A DNA stretch of 64,000 nucleotides from Nocardia terrae (GTDB taxonomy: Bacteria > Actinomycetota > Actinomycetes > Mycobacteriales > Mycobacteriaceae), in assembly GCF_009760405.1 (NCBI RefSeq), contig NZ_WRPP01000004.1:62001-126000 (forward strand). The letters run 5' to 3'. This document shows, one piece after another, positions 1-8,713 of the stretch. The notes under the pieces are model-generated. The model did no database searches and was not told the DNA's origin. It worked only from the letters and a program-made list of their open reading frames with translations. The translations under genes and the position numbers were made by a program. Numbering within the stretch: position 1 is the stretch's first letter; each line of letters begins with the position of its first letter.

Positions 1-987
1 GGGCAGGTTGTTGACGATATTGGACAGGGCCGCCCCCGCCCCCGCCGCGCGAAACACCCCCGGACCACTGGTGTCCCGACCGATCAGGTGGTCCATGATC
101 CACGAGAGCCCGTGCAGCGACAGCGTCGGCACCACCAGAAACAGCCCCGACACGAAAACCAGTAGCTGCCAGGGGAACAGCGACCATCGCAATGCCGACC
201 GATCGCAGACGGCGAAGGCTGCCACCGCGATCGCCGCGGCCACCGCGGCCGCGATCCCGATCCGATTCCCCACAAACGGAATCGCCGCCACGAACAGCAC
301 GCACGCGCCGCCGGACGCGTACAGCAGCACGCGTTCACGCATATCCGCCGGTCGGATCGCCTCCGGCACCACATACCGATCGGCCCCGCGCTGCGACCGC
401 CGCCAGTACCACCACCACAGGCACACCATGGTCACCGCGATCGAAAGCAATTGTGGCAGCCACATTCTCGCCGCGAATCCGGTAGCATTCAACGCCACCC
501 GATCCGCCGCCAGCAGGTTCGTCAGATTCGACACCGGCAACAACAGACTCGCCGTATTCGCCAACCACAACGTCGTCATGGCCAACGGCAGCGGCGGAAT
601 CCGCGCCGGTATCGCCAGCGCGAGCATGACCGGCGTCAACAGCACCGCCGTGGTGTCGAGATTGAGCACGATCGTGGTGATCGACGCGAACAGCACACAG
701 AGCAGGAACAATCCCACGTAGTTGCCGCCCGCCACGATTGCCAGCCGATGCGCGATCACGTCGAAAACCTTGGCCCGTCGAGCAAGATTGGCCAGCACGA
801 TCACGCTGCCCAGGAACAGGAGCAATGGCGCGATCCGCCGCATGTTGTCGGCCGCTTCCGCCTTCGGCAGCAGTCCCGTTGCCACACAGATCAACCCGAC
901 TACCAGCAGACCAATTCGGATGCAATCCAACACGGACGGCCGCCAAACCAGCCGCGCGACGCCATGCGCAGCCGCCCGCCTACGCAC
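1..987 (-). CDS. ArsB/SLC13-type membrane permease, C-terminus beyond window
   Basis: Integral membrane transporter of the ArsB/SLC13 (arsenite, citrate and other anions) superfamily, read from a GTG at 987; the frame stays open to position 1, so the C-terminal part is missing. The roughly 329 visible codons are a run of hydrophobic helices with short polar loops. The family's paired S-N-x-x-N signatures are visible: SNLTNL near 510-540 and SNIVNNLP near 5-25. These lie in re-entrant loops that bind substrate in characterised members. The start overlaps the stop of a small ORF (stop ends at 980) by 8 bases, which suggests translational coupling. The substrate cannot be told from sequence: arsenite, dicarboxylate and sulfate remain open. 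The GTG start is a best guess, because a GGAGG lies 14 bases upstream, further than ideal. Confidence 0.72.
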   Translation of the reverse strand, partial: MRRRAAAHGVARLVWRPSVLDCIRIGLLVVGLICVATGLLPKAEAADNMRRIAPLLLFLGSVIVLANLARRAKVFDVIAHRLAIVAGGNYVGLFLLCVLFASITTIVLNLDTTAVLLTPVMLALAIPARIPPLPLAMTTLWLANTASLLLPVSNLTNLLAADRVALNATGFAARMWLPQLLSIAVTMVCLWWWYWRRSQRGADRYVVPEAIRPADMRERVLLYASGGACVLFVAAIPFVGNRIGIAAAVAAAIAVAAFAVCDRSALRWSLFPWQLLVFVSGLFLVVPTLSLHGLSWIMDHLIGRDTSGPGVFRAAGAGAALSNIVNNLP

Positions 988-1177
988 GAGGAAGCACCTG
1001 GCCTCCGCGCCACACGATATGGCGCGTCCCGACCAGCGCCGGTAGCGCTTTTGAGATCGCCGTGCGCTGCTCGGGATTCGTGCCACGCGTCGCGATCCAA
1101 ACGATCGCGACCTTGGCAGCCGCCGTCATAATCTGCGCGAATAAGGCCACATATAGGGCGAGTTGCGCGGCGTTCAC
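980..1177 (-). CDS. Possible small membrane protein upstream of the permease
   Basis: A 65-codon frame from a GTG at 1177 (or an internal ATG near 1131) ends 8 bases inside the permease start. Its first half is a hydrophobic stretch (AQLALYVALFAQI followed by KVAIVWIA) and its second half is basic and polar, as expected for a one-helix membrane peptide. I recognise no family. The overlap with the next start and the shared strand support a real coupled gene. The weak ribosome binding site, and an open frame that continues upstream as antisense of the NLR-like gene, argue for caution. Confidence 0.33.
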   Translation of the reverse strand: MNAAQLALYVALFAQIMTAAAKVAIVWIATRGTNPEQRTAISKALPALVGTRHIVWRGGQVLPRA

Positions 1178-1273
1178 TTGAGCCGACCCAGCTTCTCGAG
1201 CATTGAAAAATGATCGCAGGCCGAGACCGGGCGCGGGATACTGGACGGCGTGACGCTTTGGGGGCGGTCGCGG

Positions 1274-4200
1274 ATGCTCTTCACGAGCTACTCCCCGGCC
1301 GATGAGCGGTGGGCGATCTGGCTGGCCTGGCAATTGGAGCATGGCGAGGCGCGGTATCGAACCGTGCTGTCGTCGTGGGATTTCGATCCCGCCACGAATT
1401 ACGGCGACTTCGTACAGCGCGGGGTGCGGGAGTCGGATCTGGTCGTCGCGGTGCTCACGCAGAACTATGTGTCCTCGCGGCACGCGAATCGGGAGTGGCA
1501 GGCGGCGCTCGACGTGGATCCGGCGAAGCTGCTGGCGGTCCGGGTCAGCGCGTGTCCACTGGAGTGGTTGCCGTCGGGGGTCGGGTGCCTGGATCTGCTG
1601 GGGATCGACGACGCGGGCGAGATGCGGCGGCTGGTGCTGGACCGCGTGGAGCGGATGCTGTCGGAGCGGTGGACGCCGCGGCGGGCGGACCCGCGGGCGG
1701 ACGACCTCTGGTCTTCGACCGGGGATTCCCCGGCGGTGCGCCGCCGCCCGCTGTCGGCACCGGACTTTCCCGGCGACGCGATGGCGAACCGCGCACAGGC
1801 CGGGCTGTCGATCCTGCACGTTTCCGGACCGCGGTTCGGGCGCGGGCTGCCGGCCACGGATATCCCCACCGATCCGGAGGGCCTGCAGTCCCACATCTGG
1901 GGCGCGGTGACCGAACTGGTCGATCGGCAGGCCCCGCCACCGGAGTTGATCGTGGTGTCCGGCGATCTCACCGAGTCCGCCCATCCGACCGAGATCCGCA
2001 AGGCCACTTCGTTTCTCACCGGGCTGCGGGTGCTGCTCAAGCTGGAGCCCGACCGGCTGGTCATCGTGCCGGGCAATCACGACATCTCCAAGCTGGCCTG
2101 CGCGGCCCACTTCCTCGAATGCGAGGCCAACGACCGTCTGCCCCGCGCGCCGTACTTCGCGAAGCTGCGCTTGTTCGAGCAGATGTTCAACACCCTCTAT
2201 CGCGGGCTCGACCACCTCCTGTTCGACGTGGGCCAGCCCTGGACGCTGTTCCCCATCCCCGAATTACGGCTGGTGGTCGCGGGTTTGAACTCGACCATGG
2301 CCGCCACCCATCGCACCGAGGACGACTACGGCTGGGTGGGCACCGAGCAGAAGGACTGGTTCGCCGAGCAGCTGCGCGGCTACGAGGCCCGCGGCTGGTT
2401 CCGCCTCGGCGTCCTCCGCCACGATCCCGCACCCGGCCCGGGCACCTCCCCTTACGACCCGGGCGTGCTGCGCGACGCCGAGCGCACCTTCCGGCGGCTG
2501 GGCCCGCGGCTGAACCTGCTGCTGCGCGGCCCCGGCCGGGCGGGCCGGTCGCTCGCGCATCCGGGCGGCACCCTGCCCGTCCTGGCCGCGCCCGCGCCGG
2601 GGCAGGCCGAACTCCTCCACATCACCGCCACCGGACTGACCCGCTATCGCCCCGACGACTCGGCCGAAGCACCGATCCCGCAGCCGCTCGCCTGGACCAA
2701 TTCGGTAGCCGCCCTGGAACGCCGGGCCGCCGCGCCGGAACTCCAGGCGCCGCCTGTCCCCACCCCGCGTCCCGCCCTCGAAGCGGGCACGACGTCGCGG
2801 CCGCACGATCTGCTGCTGGAGCAGGTCGCCGAGGTCTGCGAGGTCCGCTTCCCCGGCGCGCGCATCCGCCGCATCGCCTCCGACCCGCCGTACCTGCTGG
2901 TCACCGTGAAATCCGATCCGGTGATCGAGCAACTGATCATCGGTGCGCACGTGGGCGAGGTGACAGCGCAGGTCCTCGACGAATTCCTCGGCCCCGAACC
3001 GAAACCCGGCTCCCAGCTCATCTACCTGGGCCCCGCGCCCGGCCGCGAACTGCGTGACCGCGCCGCCGCCGAGGGCGTCCGCATCCGCAGCTTCGCCGAC
3101 TTCCAGGGCCTCGCGGATCTGGGCGACTATGTGCGCAAACAGTCGGCCCGCCTGCGCGACGATCCCGCGTACGCGGCCGAACTGTATGTGCCGCAACGCT
3201 TCCGCATGCTCGCCCCGCGCGGGCGCGAGGTGCAGAACGATCTGCTCGCCGAGCTCATGAGCCTGGTGACCGCCGAGGACGGCCGATTCGTCCTGCTGCT
3301 CGGCGATTTCGGACTGGGCAAGACCTTCGCGCTGCGCGAGCTGACCCGCCGCCTCACCGACACCGCCACCGATTTCGTCCCCATCCTCATCGAGCTGCGA
3401 AACCTGGACCGCACCAGCTCCCTCGACACCCTGCTGGCCGCGCACCTGGCCAACAACGGCGAATCCCGCATCGACCTGCGCGCGCTGCGCTACATGCTCG
3501 AACAGGGCCGGGTGGTGCTGCTGTTCGACGGCTTCGACGAACTGCTGACCCGCCTCAACTACGACACCGCCGCCGAGCACATGGCGACCCTGCTGCAGGC
3601 CGCGCGCGGCCGGGCCAAGGTGGTGGTCGCGGGCCGCACCCAGCACTTCAAGTCCTACGACCAGATCGCGACGGCGCTGGAGACGCAGGAGGATCCGCAT
3701 CCGGATCGCTACATCCTCGGCGTCGAGAACTTCACCCACGAACAGGTGCACGCCTTCCTGGTGAACCGCTACGGCACCACCGGGCCCTCGGCGGACGCCC
3801 GCATGCGGCTGCTGCGCGGCATCCCCGATCTGCTGGAACTGGCCCGCAATCCGCGCATGCTGAGCTTCATCGCCGATCTGGACGAGCACCGGCTGCGCAC
3901 CGCGGCGGGCGCGCAGCAGATCATCGGCCCGACCCGGCTCTACCGGGAGATCCTCACCGCCTGGCTGACCTTCGAGGTGGAACGCTCGCCCGAGCGCGCG
4001 GGCACCCACCCCACGCTGCGCATCGACGAACTGTGGCTGGCCGTCACGTATTTCGCGCTGCGGGTCTGGGAGACCGGCCGTCCCTACCTGAGCCTGACCG
4101 AGCTGACCGAGGTCGCGCACGCGGCCGTCGAACGCATCGACGCGACCCGGCTCAATGTCGCGCAGTTCGTGCACACCCTCGGTTCCCGCAGCCTCATCGT

Positions 4201-7093
4201 GCGCGGCGAGGACAACCAGTTCGGGTTCATCCACTCCTCGGTGCGGGATTGGCTGGTGGCCGAGCACATCGCCCGGCAGCTGGGTGCGGACATCGCCGCC
4301 CCGGCGGCGCTGACCCAGGCCCAGCTGGAACCGCTGGCCGTCGAATTCCTGTGCGACCTGGCCGATGTCGAGCGCCTGCGCGCCTGGGTCGGACGCACCC
4401 AGGCGGATCCGGCCGCGCACGAGATCACCCGCACCAATGCCGCCCGCCTCGCGGCCCGGCTGCGCATCTCCCCGCACGAGGACCTGCGCGGCCTGGACCT
4501 GTCCCGGGAGGACCTGTCCTTCCGCAATCTGCAGCGTCTCGACTTCACCGGCGCGAACATGACCGAAACCCGGCTCTCGGGCGCGGTATTGGACAATGCG
4601 ATCCTGCGCGGCGTGCGGCTGGTGGATGCTCAGCTCGACCAGGCTTCACTGGTCGGCGCGGATCTTCGGGGAGCGGATATGACCGGGGTTCAGTTGGTCA
4701 GCGCGAATCTCCAGAACGCCGACCTGCGCGGGGCTCGGCTACAGCGTGCGCAACTGGACCAGGCCAACCTGGTCCATGCCAACCTGGGCCGCGCCGACCT
4801 GACCGCGGCCCGCCTGGCCCGCACCGATCTGACCGGAGCGCGCGGGGAGGGCAGTCGCTGGTCCCGGGCGGCCCTGCTCGACGTGGTCGGCACCCCGATC
4901 GGCACCGACCTGGCCGGATCGGGCCGGGTGCCCGGCACCCCGCCACTGACCGAATTCGCCCCGGCCGCAATCGGTGTCAAACACGGCGTCGACACCCAGA
5001 GCGGTCGGCTGCCCCGGGCGCTGGCCTTCAGCCCCGACGGCGGCACCGTCGCGGTCGGCTGCGATTCGGGCAGCGTGGTGATCTACGGGGCGGACACCGG
5101 ACGCACCCTGCGCACCCTGCACGGGCACCGCGCCCGCACCTTCGCCGTCGCCTACACCGAGAAGGTGCTCGTCACCGGCTCCGCCGACGGCACCGTCCGC
5201 ATCTGGGACGCCGCCAGCGGCGCGGTCCGAAAGATCCTGTCCGGCCACCGGAACTGGCCGTGGCCGCTCGAAACCGATACCGCCGGAACGCTGCTCGCGA
5301 CCGGTGACGCCGCGGGCACGCTGCGGTTGTGGTTGCTCCCCGACGGCGAGCCGCTGCACGAATTCCCCGCGCCCGGCGGTGTGCCGCGACGCGTCTACTG
5401 CGTCGCGTTCCACCGGGACCGGGTGGCCGCCGCGTATCACGATGGCACCGTGCGCATCTGGCAGACGACCACCGGAGCCGAGATCGGCGGCTTCCGGGGC
5501 GCGGACGGTCCGGTCCGCCGCATCTGCTGGAATCCGATGGGCGCGCTGCTGGCGGCCGGGGGCGCGGACGGCAGGCTGGGCCTGTGGGATCCGGCCACCG
5601 GGGAGCTGGTCCACGACCTGCCCGGCCACCGCGACATCGTGTACACCGTGGCGTTCCATCCGGTCGAGCCGATCCTGGCCAGTGGCGACCTCTGCGGTGC
5701 GATCCGGCTGTGGGACACCGGCACCGGCACGCTGCTGCACAGCCGCGACGAGCACGGTAGCGCGCGCATCCACTGGCTCGACTTCGATCCCTCCGGCGAC
5801 ATGCTGGCCACCGGCGACACCGCGGGCGCGGTGTACGTGCGCGACGGCCGCACCGGCGCCCCGCTGCACAAGCTCACCGGCCACACCGGATCCATCTGGC
5901 CCTTCGCCTTCCGGCCCGACGGCACCCAGCTGGCCGTGGCGGACGACCAATTCGCGCTGCGCATCTGGGATCCCGCCACCGGCGCGAGCCTGCACGCGCT
6001 CAACGGCCACGGCCGCCACGTGCGCGCGGTCTCCTTCAATGCCGACGGCACGCTGCTGGCCGGATGCGGCAACGACGGCAGCGTCCGGCTGTGGGACGCC
6101 GCGACGGGACGCCTCGCCCAACGCCTGCAGGGCAGCCCGGACGGACTCATCACCCTCGAATCGGGCGCGTTCAGCCCGGTCGATCCCGCCCAGCTGGTGA
6201 CCGTGGGCAATGCCGGGCGGCTGCGGGTCTTCGATATCGAGGCCGCCACCGCCGAACGCGACATCACCGTCGACTCCGCCCCGGTCTGGGCCATCGCCTA
6301 CGACCCGACCGCCCGCTTCATCGCCACCGCCAACGACGACGACACCGTCACGCTCTGGACCCGGGAGACCGGCGGCGAGCACGCGGTCTGCGCCGAGCAC
6401 CGGGGGCGGGTGCGGTCCATCGCCTTCGATATCGACGGGATCCGCATGGCGACGGGCTGCGACGACGGCCATATCCGGGTCTGGGAGGTGGAGTCGGGCG
6501 AGCTGATCGCGACGCTCTCCGATCCGGAGCCCTCCGGGCGCACGGGCGGGCATCGGGTGTACGGGGTGGCCTTCCACGGCGATCGGCTGGCCGGCATCTC
6601 CTGGGACGGCACCGTCCGGATCTGGAGTCCGGCGGGCGGTCCGCCGCTGCACCGGCTGGATCTGCATCGTGGCCGGCTCTGGTGCGCGGCCGTGGATCCG
6701 GTCTCGGGCACGCTGGCCACCGCGGGCGACGATCTGGTGATCCACCTGTGGGACATCGCCTCCGGCCGGCATCTGCACACCCTGCACGGGCATCGAAACC
6801 GGGTGCGCTCCTTGGCTTTCGCCCCCTCCGGCCGACTGCTGGCCAGCGGCGGCAACGACGGTTCGATCATGCTGTGGTCGCTCGGGGCGCACGGTTCCGC
6901 GCCGGAATCGCGGGCCACCATGCTCGGGTTGCCCGAGGGCTGGGTGACCTTCACCCCGGACGGCCGCTACAAGACCGAGGGCCTGACCGCCGGGCAGTTC
7001 TGGCACGTGATCGGCATGTGCCGCTTCGAGCCGGGCGAATTGGACCCCTACCTGCCCCAAATCTGCCAGGTCGAGCTGGACGAGCCGCTGTGA
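1274..7093 (+). CDS. NLR-like giant: TIR, metallophosphoesterase-like, NACHT, pentapeptide, WD40
   Basis: A protein of about 1,939 residues (ATG 1274; an in-frame GTG at 1250 adds 8). Order seen, numbered from the ATG: TIR-type domain 1-135, starting MLFTSYSPAD, with WDF near 35 and the candidate catalytic Glu at 74 in REWQAAL; calcineurin-like phosphoesterase region about 178-425, keeping GDLT (230-233) and GNHD (267-270); a linker about 470-630; NACHT NTPase with Walker A GDFGLGKT (677-684) and Walker B VVLLFDGFDEL (747-757); pentapeptide repeats about 1070-1190; about 15 WD40 repeats about 1249-1870, enough for two propellers; and a tail FEPGELDPYLP seen in other bacterial NACHT-WD40 proteins. 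STAND proteins of this plan sense a ligand through the repeats, oligomerise through the NTPase and fire the N-terminal effector; several are antiphage. That role is inferred here. It stands alone, with no partner gene on its strand. Confidence 0.9.
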   Translation: MLFTSYSPADERWAIWLAWQLEHGEARYRTVLSSWDFDPATNYGDFVQRGVRESDLVVAVLTQNYVSSRHANREWQAALDVDPAKLLAVRVSACPLEWLPSGVGCLDLLGIDDAGEMRRLVLDRVERMLSERWTPRRADPRADDLWSSTGDSPAVRRRPLSAPDFPGDAMANRAQAGLSILHVSGPRFGRGLPATDIPTDPEGLQSHIWGAVTELVDRQAPPPELIVVSGDLTESAHPTEIRKATSFLTGLRVLLKLEPDRLVIVPGNHDISKLACAAHFLECEANDRLPRAPYFAKLRLFEQMFNTLYRGLDHLLFDVGQPWTLFPIPELRLVVAGLNSTMAATHRTEDDYGWVGTEQKDWFAEQLRGYEARGWFRLGVLRHDPAPGPGTSPYDPGVLRDAERTFRRLGPRLNLLLRGPGRAGRSLAHPGGTLPVLAAPAPGQAELLHITATGLTRYRPDDSAEAPIPQPLAWTNSVAALERRAAAPELQAPPVPTPRPALEAGTTSRPHDLLLEQVAEVCEVRFPGARIRRIASDPPYLLVTVKSDPVIEQLIIGAHVGEVTAQVLDEFLGPEPKPGSQLIYLGPAPGRELRDRAAAEGVRIRSFADFQGLADLGDYVRKQSARLRDDPAYAAELYVPQRFRMLAPRGREVQNDLLAELMSLVTAEDGRFVLLLGDFGLGKTFALRELTRRLTDTATDFVPILIELRNLDRTSSLDTLLAAHLANNGESRIDLRALRYMLEQGRVVLLFDGFDELLTRLNYDTAAEHMATLLQAARGRAKVVVAGRTQHFKSYDQIATALETQEDPHPDRYILGVENFTHEQVHAFLVNRYGTTGPSADARMRLLRGIPDLLELARNPRMLSFIADLDEHRLRTAAGAQQIIGPTRLYREILTAWLTFEVERSPERAGTHPTLRIDELWLAVTYFALRVWETGRPYLSLTELTEVAHAAVERIDATRLNVAQFVHTLGSRSLIVRGEDNQFGFIHSSVRDWLVAEHIARQLGADIAAPAALTQAQLEPLAVEFLCDLADVERLRAWVGRTQADPAAHEITRTNAARLAARLRISPHEDLRGLDLSREDLSFRNLQRLDFTGANMTETRLSGAVLDNAILRGVRLVDAQLDQASLVGADLRGADMTGVQLVSANLQNADLRGARLQRAQLDQANLVHANLGRADLTAARLARTDLTGARGEGSRWSRAALLDVVGTPIGTDLAGSGRVPGTPPLTEFAPAAIGVKHGVDTQSGRLPRALAFSPDGGTVAVGCDSGSVVIYGADTGRTLRTLHGHRARTFAVAYTEKVLVTGSADGTVRIWDAASGAVRKILSGHRNWPWPLETDTAGTLLATGDAAGTLRLWLLPDGEPLHEFPAPGGVPRRVYCVAFHRDRVAAAYHDGTVRIWQTTTGAEIGGFRGADGPVRRICWNPMGALLAAGGADGRLGLWDPATGELVHDLPGHRDIVYTVAFHPVEPILASGDLCGAIRLWDTGTGTLLHSRDEHGSARIHWLDFDPSGDMLATGDTAGAVYVRDGRTGAPLHKLTGHTGSIWPFAFRPDGTQLAVADDQFALRIWDPATGASLHALNGHGRHVRAVSFNADGTLLAGCGNDGSVRLWDAATGRLAQRLQGSPDGLITLESGAFSPVDPAQLVTVGNAGRLRVFDIEAATAERDITVDSAPVWAIAYDPTARFIATANDDDTVTLWTRETGGEHAVCAEHRGRVRSIAFDIDGIRMATGCDDGHIRVWEVESGELIATLSDPEPSGRTGGHRVYGVAFHGDRLAGISWDGTVRIWSPAGGPPLHRLDLHRGRLWCAAVDPVSGTLATAGDDLVIHLWDIASGRHLHTLHGHRNRVRSLAFAPSGRLLASGGNDGSIMLWSLGAHGSAPESRATMLGLPEGWVTFTPDGRYKTEGLTAGQFWHVIGMCRFEPGELDPYLPQICQVELDEPL

Positions 7094-7282
7094 TGGTCTT
7101 CGGCACAGCGTAATTCAATCGTTAGCGGGAGTAAGAATCATCACGACGCCTTGGGGAATACACTCGCTGGAAGGCTGGTAAGGCCTACCGACACGCATGC
7201 AAACTATGCGTGAAAACCCGCCCCGCCGGTGCTCCCCTGCTGGCCGTACCGGTCGGTGCACGCTAGGTTTCCGAGGGTGGCA

Positions 7283-8713
7283 GTGAGTCTGTTGGGGAAG
7301 GCCGGCCGCGCACCGGCCGCACAGGAATCAGGTTTCGCCGCGCATCAGGCTGGAGTGAATCGCCTGCTGGCGTCCTACCGGGCGATCCCGCCCGATGCGA
7401 ACGTGCGCCTGGCCAAGAAGACGTCCAACCTCTTCCGGGCCCGGGCGCGCACCAACGCGCCGGGACTGGACGTGTCCGGATTGACGCAGGTCATCGCGGT
7501 CGATCCGGAGGCCCGCACCGCCGACGTGGCGGGCATGACCACCTACGAGGACCTGGTCGCCACCACCCTGCGCTACGGACTCGCCCCGCTCGTGGTGCCG
7601 CAGCTGAAGACCATCACCCTGGGCGGGGCGGTCACCGGGCTGGGCATCGAGTCCACCTCCTTCCGCAACGGGCTGCCGCACGAATCGGTGCTGGAGATCG
7701 ACGTGCTCACCGGGGCCGGGGACATCGTCACCGCGACCCGCGACGGCGAGCATTCCGATCTTTTCCGCGGCTTCCCCAATTCGTACGGCACGCTCGGTTA
7801 TTCGACGCGGCTCGAGATCGAGCTGGAAAAAGTCGAGCCCTATGTCGCGCTGCGGCACATCAGGTTTCACGACCTGCGGGAACTGGAAGCCGCCATGGTC
7901 GCGATCATCGCGGACCGCGCCTGGGACGGCGAGCGGGTCGACTACCTCGACGGCGTGGTCTTCACCGCCGACGAGAGCTACCTGACGGTGGGCCGCCAGA
8001 CCGACGAACCCGGCCCGGTCAGCGACTACACCGATATGGACATCTACTACCGGTCCATCCAGCACGATGCGAAGCAGCCCAAGCGGGATCGGCTGACCAT
8101 CCACGACTACCTGTGGCGCTGGGACACCGACTGGTTCTGGTGCTCACGGGCTTTCGGCGCGCAGAACCCGACGATCCGGCGTTTCTGGCCCAAGCAGTAC
8201 CGGCGCTCGAGCTTCTACTGGAAGCTCATCGCGCTGGACCACAAGTACGCGATCGGCGACAAGATCGAGGCGCGGCACGGGAATCCGCCGCGCGAGCGGG
8301 TGGTGCAGGACATCGAGGTGCCCGTCGAGCGCACCGCGGACTTCGTGGAGTGGTTCCTGCGCGAGATCCCGATCGAGCCGATCTGGCTGTGCCCCTTGCG
8401 GTTGCGCGATGCGGAGGGTGAACGGCCCTGGCCGCTGTATCCGCTGGAGCCCGGCCGCACCTACGTCAATGTCGGCTTCTGGTCGGCGGTGCCGACCGTC
8501 CCCGGGCAGCCCGAGGGCGCGGCCAACCGCGCGATCGAGCACAAAGTCTCCGAACTGGACGGTCATAAATCCCTGTATTCGGACGCCTACTACGACCAGG
8601 ATGAGTTCGCCGCGCTCTACTACGGCGGCGGCACCTACTCCTCCCTCAAGAAACGCTACGACCCGGATTCTCGTCTACTGGATCTGTATTCGAAGGCGGT
8701 GCAACGCAAATGA
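7283..8713 (+). CDS. tmsA: FAD-binding oxidoreductase of 10-methyl fatty acid synthesis
   Basis: A 476-residue FAD_binding_4 (PCMH-fold) oxidoreductase related to the DHCR24/Diminuto group. The flavin-binding region is visible as VDPEARTADVAGMTTYEDLV followed by PQLKTITLGGAVTGLGIES. In mycobacteria the matching enzyme uses NAD(P)H to reduce the 10-methylene acyl intermediate to 10-methyl stearoyl (tuberculostearic) chains on phospholipids. The methyltransferase that makes that intermediate follows with an ATGA stop/start overlap, so the two are coupled. The start is GTG 7283, with GAGGG five bases upstream; an in-frame GTG at 7229 has no ribosome binding site. Order and identity match the Rv3719-Rv3720 pair as I recall it. 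The symbol carries the usual tmsA/bfaA ambiguity. Confidence 0.82.
   Translation: MSLLGKAGRAPAAQESGFAAHQAGVNRLLASYRAIPPDANVRLAKKTSNLFRARARTNAPGLDVSGLTQVIAVDPEARTADVAGMTTYEDLVATTLRYGLAPLVVPQLKTITLGGAVTGLGIESTSFRNGLPHESVLEIDVLTGAGDIVTATRDGEHSDLFRGFPNSYGTLGYSTRLEIELEKVEPYVALRHIRFHDLRELEAAMVAIIADRAWDGERVDYLDGVVFTADESYLTVGRQTDEPGPVSDYTDMDIYYRSIQHDAKQPKRDRLTIHDYLWRWDTDWFWCSRAFGAQNPTIRRFWPKQYRRSSFYWKLIALDHKYAIGDKIEARHGNPPRERVVQDIEVPVERTADFVEWFLREIPIEPIWLCPLRLRDAEGERPWPLYPLEPGRTYVNVGFWSAVPTVPGQPEGAANRAIEHKVSELDGHKSLYSDAYYDQDEFAALYYGGGTYSSLKKRYDPDSRLLDLYSKAVQRK

Noticed and set aside
980..2215. Minus-strand frame of 411 codons overlapping the NLR-like gene start
   Set aside because: Only the last 65 codons, beyond the NLR-like gene, look protein-like; the rest is antisense. 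The short part is listed separately.
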